Source: SZUA-448 sp045593785 (GTDB lineage: Bacteria > Bacillota > Clostridia > Lachnospirales > Lachnospiraceae). From it: a DNA stretch of 9,101 nucleotides. Made by a program: the position numbers and the translations under genes. The notes beneath the pieces are model-generated. The model had not been told where the DNA came from. It saw only the letters and a list, made by a program, of their open reading frames with translations, and ran no database searches. The DNA lies in the NCBI GenBank assembly GCA_045593785.1, contig JAZNXH010000131.1:1-9101 (forward strand), in the 5' to 3' direction. Below, piece by piece: positions 6,138 to 9,101 of this stretch (the stretch's first letter is position 1; each line of letters opens with the position of its first letter).

Positions 6138-7580
6138 TTATTTCACCGGTGCGTAACGCACTCTGAGCTTCGGAAGTTCCTTCAATGTATAATAATAATT
6201 CATATCCCAATCTTCGCCCTGTGTGCAATCATTCTTACCGCTAGCCGGCGGTGCGAACAGTTTAATGTCAAGCTTGGTTGCTCCCGCTAACGGCTTCTTG
6301 AAGAATGCCGGCATCAGATCCACGAAATTTACACCCGGGGCCTTGTAGAACCACTTACCGTTGATCTCAAGCATCAAATTTGCATCTACAGACTCCCCGT
6401 CAAAGTAAAGTTCACAGAAGTGCGGATTGTTCTCAAGTTCTACCGGAACACTGATCCCTTCTGCATCTTCAGAGCCGCCCCAACGTAAAGTCATGGGAAG
6501 CTTCTGTTCCTCACCTAAGGTCATCTTTGGCATAAAGTACGGATCTGAAAGCAACTCCCGATAAGTGTCCATAACCGGCTGTTCCACACCGACTTCACTG
6601 TTACTTGGGTCTTCTATCTCCAGACCAAGTCGTCCTCTGTCACGGAACTGATAGAAAGTGAATGCAGACAACCACGGTTCATCTGCCTTCAGCATATCGG
6701 TAAACTCTTTTACCATCTTGCACTGGTCATACGGTCCGGTTACGTCACCATCCGCATTAAACTCCGACATAACAATCGGGTGCGCCTCGCCTCCGTTCAG
6801 TTCAGTAAACCGCTTCAGACTCTGCTTTGTAGTCAGATAGATAAACTCCACTGCATCACGTTTGTGCGTCTCTCCTCCCGGTTCTGCAATATCATACGGC
6901 CATCCCCAGTGGAGTGCCATATACTTATCAACAGACCAGATATCTGCTACAGGAATCGTCTTTGCAAATTCTTTTTCCATGACAATTTCTGCTGCATCCA
7001 TCTCTTCAATACCACCGATACAGATAATCGTCTTTACATTCGGCGCTTCTTCTTTAATCACATTACTTGCACGCACAAAGAAATCCGCTACTTCCTGATA
7101 AGTACAACGCTTATTAAAGGAGAACCAGTTACCGGTTGCCTCGTGGTTAATGCGAAGCAGAACCCGACCATAAGGACGCAGATCTTTACCGATTGCGCGA
7201 AGATGCTCGTCACTTACATGCGGGTCAATTGTAAGGGTCAGCAAAACATCCTGACCATGACGTCGGATATCTTCCATCTGCTTGAACACTTCACTTTCAG
7301 GGTCCCCATTTAATCCGCCGCCATACGGAAAATAATCATCATACGGATAATCCCATGCAAATCCGACATCCGGGCTTTTGTGTACAACGCTTGCACGACC
7401 CGGCCAGCCTTTGTCCAGCGGATAATAACAGTACATCAGGGAAATCGCACGGTGCGGTCTTCCCAGACGACTTAAGATATAGTCCTGATTCACGTATTCC
7501 CCACGTTCACTGCCATCCCCCAGATCCAGTGAACAGATTGCTTCTCCCATATGCAACTGATACATCTTCATATTCTTCAT
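6138..7580 (-). CDS. GH26-like glycoside hydrolase-type protein (clan GH-A fold), cytoplasmic
   Basis: The protein has 480 residues and no signal peptide. I do not recognise a named family, but its central part follows the GH26 beta-mannanase plan. VLLRINHEATGNWF places E147 as the likely acid/base, comparable to RPFHEMNG.WF in GH26. PIVMSEFNAD places E273 as the likely nucleophile, and SAFTFYQF fits the last barrel strand. Residues about 40-345 would form the (beta/alpha)8 barrel; about 360-480 look beta-rich and may be a carbohydrate-binding or Ig-like domain. Substrate is unknown, and loss of hydrolytic activity cannot be excluded. The start ATG at 7580 has AAGGAG 6 nt upstream (7587-7592). 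It is the first gene after a strong promoter and palindromic leader, and helD follows 20 nt downstream. Related proteins may simply be filed as hypothetical. Confidence 0.75.
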   Translation of the reverse strand: MKNMKMYQLHMGEAICSLDLGDGSERGEYVNQDYILSRLGRPHRAISLMYCYYPLDKGWPGRASVVHKSPDVGFAWDYPYDDYFPYGGGLNGDPESEVFKQMEDIRRHGQDVLLTLTIDPHVSDEHLRAIGKDLRPYGRVLLRINHEATGNWFSFNKRCTYQEVADFFVRASNVIKEEAPNVKTIICIGGIEEMDAAEIVMEKEFAKTIPVADIWSVDKYMALHWGWPYDIAEPGGETHKRDAVEFIYLTTKQSLKRFTELNGGEAHPIVMSEFNADGDVTGPYDQCKMVKEFTDMLKADEPWLSAFTFYQFRDRGRLGLEIEDPSNSEVGVEQPVMDTYRELLSDPYFMPKMTLGEEQKLPMTLRWGGSEDAEGISVPVELENNPHFCELYFDGESVDANLMLEINGKWFYKAPGVNFVDLMPAFFKKPLAGATKLDIKLFAPPASGKNDCTQGEDWDMNYYYTLKELPKLRVRYAPVK

Positions 7581-7603
7581 AGCCTTCTCCTTAAGCTTTT
7601 TCC

Positions 7604-7655
7604 AAAATAAAATCAGCTTTCAAACACTCGGGAAATGCCCCAATGCCTGAAAGCT
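7604..7655 (-). promoter_or_regulatory. 41-nt imperfect palindrome plus T-rich tract at the start of the GH26-like transcript
   Basis: On the minus strand AGCTTTCA and TGAAAGCT bound a 41-nt inverted repeat (7615-7655) in which 17 of 18 positions can pair in RNA (four G-T wobbles, one G-G mismatch), with a 5-nt loop. TTTTATTTT follows at 7604-7612. The outer arm starts directly next to the -10 box, and transcription should begin inside it (near 7648-7650). It could therefore be a DNA operator over the start site, or a leader hairpin acting as attenuator or 5' stabiliser. It could also serve as a second terminator for the upstream unit. Confidence 0.6.
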
Positions 7656-7656
7656 A

Positions 7657-7685
7657 AATATATCATGTGCAGTTCTAAAAGTCAA
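7657..7685 (-). promoter_or_regulatory. Sigma-A promoter of the GH26-like/helD operon
   Basis: On the minus strand TTGACT (7680-7685) is separated by 17 nt from TATATT (7657-7662), with TG one base upstream of the -10 hexamer (extended -10). It lies just downstream of the terminator at 7693-7720 and about 80 nt before the GH26-like ATG, exactly where a new operon should start. Confidence 0.82.
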
Positions 7686-7692
7686 TTTATAG

Positions 7693-7720
7693 AAAAAGGA
7701 GAACTGTGATACAGTCCTCC
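7693..7720 (-). terminator. Intrinsic terminator ending the P-loop/GNAT/VOC unit
   Basis: On the minus strand GGAGGACTGT and ACAGTTCTCC can form a 10-bp stem (one G-T pair) with a 3-nt loop, followed directly by TTTTTC. It starts 9 nt after the VOC stop codon, the expected place for the end of this transcript. Confidence 0.88.
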
Positions 7721-7729
7721 GAAATCCTT

Positions 7730-8092
7730 TCACACCGGTGTCCCCACCTCAATCAAATTCCCATCCAAATCATAGAACCGAACCACCTTCTGCCCCCAAC
7801 TGTGCGTCATGAGGCGGTTCACATATTGGATGGACGGATATAAACGTTCCAGCTTCTCAACAAAACTTTCAATGTTCTTCTCTTCGAAGTACAATTCACA
7901 GGAATTGTTTTGCGGAGTAATAGCCTTTCCCAGAAACCCTTCCCAGATTTTTTTGTCCTGAAGAACAAGCCCCTCCGTCAATATCATATTTCCGTCATTG
8001 TCCAGTATCATATCAAGACCAAACAAATCATGGTAAAACTGCTTTGATTTTTCGATATCTTCTACAACAATTAAAATGTTTCTTAATTTCAT
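7730..8092 (-). CDS. VOC (glyoxalase/bleomycin-resistance fold) family protein
   Basis: A single-domain protein of 120 residues, the usual length for one VOC unit with two beta-alpha-beta-beta-beta modules. It opens LRNILIVVEDIEKSKQFY with LFGL following, and ends with the diagnostic VVRFYDLDGNLIEVG. Candidate metal ligands are E66 (CELYFEE) and E115, with H97 in THSWGQK nearby. The position that is usually a His in the first strand is N5, so glyoxalase I activity is doubtful. Members serve as glyoxalases, dioxygenases, thiol transferases or drug-binding proteins; the substrate cannot be told here. Its ATG overlaps the GNAT stop codon (ATGA), which indicates translational coupling. The terminator at 7693-7720 follows. 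Confidence 0.88.
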   Translation of the reverse strand: MKLRNILIVVEDIEKSKQFYHDLFGLDMILDNDGNMILTEGLVLQDKKIWEGFLGKAITPQNNSCELYFEEKNIESFVEKLERLYPSIQYVNRLMTHSWGQKVVRFYDLDGNLIEVGTPV

Positions 8093-8646
8093 CTATTCTT
8101 CCATTCCTCTTTCAACAAGCTATACATACACGCATCCACAATCCCCTTGTTGCTAAAGTCCGCCTGCCGCAAGGTTCCTTCATACACCAGTCCGCACTTT
8201 TTCATCACATTACCGGAATGCGGATTATTCGGGTCATGCTGGGATTCAATCCGATTCGCTCCCACTTCCTCGAACAAGAACGGAATAATCGCCGCAAATG
8301 CTTCACTTGTAATTCCCTGATGCCACCACTTGCTGCCGATACAATAACCGATATGCACAATGTTCAGATGTTCGTTCTTATCTACAACACTGATGGTGCC
8401 AACCGGTTCACCAATCTCCTTCAGCACAATCGCCCACTGATAGAAGTCCGGTTTCTTACTCTCCTCGATCCAATCTTTAATCACCATTTCTGTTATAGAA
8501 ACGTCCTTATGTGTCGGCCAGCGAAGAAACTCCGTCACCGCTTCGTCCGAAGTCCAGTTGCGAAACGCCGGTTCGATATCCTTCAACTCAAATGCTCGCA
8601 AGCATAATCTTTCTGTTTCTATTGTAACTGTACCTTTATGTTCCAT
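8089..8646 (-). CDS. GNAT family N-acetyltransferase (RimJ/RimL type)
   Basis: The 185-residue protein has the Acetyltransf_3 layout. TIETERLCLRAFELKDIEP lies at about 8-26, the beta-strand pair near PVGTISVVDKN follows, then the acetyl-CoA binding stretch IGYCIGSKWWHQGITSEA (about 99-115) in which HQGIT replaces the common R/QxxGxG/A loop. NPHSGNVMKKCGLVYEGTLR (141-160) is the typical motif B. It transfers acetyl from acetyl-CoA to an amine; protein N-termini and small molecules are both known substrates in this group, and nothing here decides. The frame is open to an ATG at 8745, but I chose 8646: GGAGGG (8653-8658) is 6 nt upstream, and the fold begins right after. It overlaps the upstream gene by 11 nt and the VOC gene by 4 nt, so the three are coupled. 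Confidence 0.93.
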   Translation of the reverse strand: MEHKGTVTIETERLCLRAFELKDIEPAFRNWTSDEAVTEFLRWPTHKDVSITEMVIKDWIEESKKPDFYQWAIVLKEIGEPVGTISVVDKNEHLNIVHIGYCIGSKWWHQGITSEAFAAIIPFLFEEVGANRIESQHDPNNPHSGNVMKKCGLVYEGTLRQADFSNKGIVDACMYSLLKEEWKNR

Positions 8647-9101
8647 GGTATTCCCTCCCTCGAAACTTCGCAAAAACCTCTTCATGCGTATATCTTTCTT
8701 TATTCTCTGCAGCAACTCTGTCCGCCTCATATAATGCAGCTTCAATCATATCTGTTCGTCTTAAACCCGTTTCATACTCTCTTATCTTCTCCTGCGCTGC
8801 TTTCCAGTCCTTCTGCGGATTCGTTATCACAAGACGATCCACCGGCAAGTCTGTAAGAATCCGCAGTTCTCTCCGCTGTCTTTCCTCCAAACAACGGATA
8901 TAACCGCCAAAGCCCTCTGCCCCAATCGATTTTCCGTACATTCCGTTCACATGATAATCAATCACCGCATCCAGCCAACCCGTACGTTCCTCTGCAGGCT
9001 TCTTCACTGAAGCTGCAATGTCCGTATTGTCCAGATAGATAACAACCGGATTCATGGGACGTATGATTTCTGCAACTTCGCTGATATATCGCTTCGACTC
9101 C
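8636..9101 (-). CDS. C-terminal part of a probable P-loop kinase-like nucleotide-binding protein, cut by the window edge
   Basis: The frame is open to the right edge, so the ATG at 9055 is probably internal; 154 residues are visible. The segment begins ESKRYISEVAEIIRP, then NPVVIYLDNTDI (a hydrophobic strand of the P-loop kinase type), an ERTGWLDAVIDYH helix with a following YGK, and LPVDRLVITNP as a last strand. This resembles the C-terminal half of thymidylate-kinase-like P-loop proteins, where Arg residues after the YLD strand form the lid; Walker A would lie outside the window, so the call is tentative. The last 37 residues (8639-8749) are a charged helical tail ending THEEVFAKFRGREYHGT that looks separate from the kinase-like part. 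The gene overlaps the GNAT gene by 11 nt and supplies its ribosome binding site. Confidence 0.55.
   Translation of the reverse strand, partial: ESKRYISEVAEIIRPMNPVVIYLDNTDIAASVKKPAEERTGWLDAVIDYHVNGMYGKSIGAEGFGGYIRCLEERQRRELRILTDLPVDRLVITNPQKDWKAAQEKIREYETGLRRTDMIEAALYEADRVAAENKERYTHEEVFAKFRGREYHGT
8653..8661 (-). promoter_or_regulatory. Ribosome binding site deciding the GNAT start
   Basis: GAGGGAGGG on the minus strand lies 6 nt before the ATG at 8646, inside the last codons of the upstream gene. It supports the 185-residue form over the longer frame starting at 8745. Confidence 0.75.

Noticed and set aside
6118..6228. An N-terminal extension of HelD by 37 residues starting at the ATG at 6228
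   Set aside because: The extension lies inside the 3' end of the GH26-like gene, has no sensible ribosome binding site, and HelD proteins start at the coiled coil; the ATG at 6117 has its own AAAGGGG site.
6780..7313. A 177-codon plus-strand open frame inside the GH26-like gene
   Set aside because: Antisense to a well-supported coding region, no family features and no initiation signals.
4024..7580. A defence island built on the SF1 helicase (HelD) and subtilase
   Set aside because: HelD motifs are those of the housekeeping RNA polymerase recycling family, the neighbours include groESL and Firmicutes core-type proteins, and no nuclease, methylase, mobile element or phage gene is present.
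8647..8745. A longer GNAT protein starting at 8745
   Set aside because: The extra 33 residues overlap the upstream coding region by over 100 nt and precede the fold; the ATG at 8646 has a strong ribosome binding site.

Overview
The window reads as a stretch of a Clostridia chromosome, most likely Lachnospiraceae. The groES-groEL operon carries a CIRCE element, the DUF2225 and DUF6062 proteins are of types I associate with Clostridia, AGGAGG-type ribosome binding sites are strong throughout, and promoters are of the sigma-A type. This assignment is inference from gene content; no 16S or other marker is present. Every recognisable gene lies on the minus strand, so transcription runs from high to low coordinates. 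Coding density is high and no gene-free stretch exceeds 170 bases.

Layout in transcription order. (1) 9101-7730: the C-terminal part of a probable P-loop nucleotide-binding protein runs in from outside the window, followed by a RimJ/RimL-type GNAT acetyltransferase (11-nt overlap) and a VOC/glyoxalase-fold protein (ATGA overlap). This unit ends at a strong intrinsic terminator (7693-7720). (2) 7685-1419: a consensus-like extended -10 promoter with a 41-nt imperfect palindrome at its start drives a cytoplasmic GH26-like (clan GH-A) protein. Then come a HelD-type RNA polymerase recycling helicase, a small intracellular subtilisin-like S8 protease, a DUF2225 zinc-ribbon protein and a DUF6062 protein with two tandem Cys/His modules. 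Gaps are 20, 56, 74 and 15 nt, with no terminator seen between them, so they may form one long operon or two (a weak internal promoter is possible before DUF2225). (3) 1380-1: a perfect CIRCE repeat followed by a T-run, a TTGACA-17-TATATT promoter, groES, and the first 312 codons of groEL, cut by the window edge.

How the genes may work together: groES and groEL form the HrcA-regulated chaperonin. HelD clears stalled RNA polymerase; the adjacent S8 protease and zinc-binding proteins could belong to stress or quality-control physiology, but that is inference from neighbourhood only. The least ordinary items are the CIRCE repeat placed upstream of the -35 box, where it can also act as the terminator of the preceding operon; the palindrome at the start of the GH26-like transcript; the duplicated CxxC...CxxH modules of the DUF6062 protein; and the pairing of a GH26-like enzyme with HelD. 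I found no CRISPR array, insertion sequence, tRNA or rRNA, and no clear sign of a recent mobile element.
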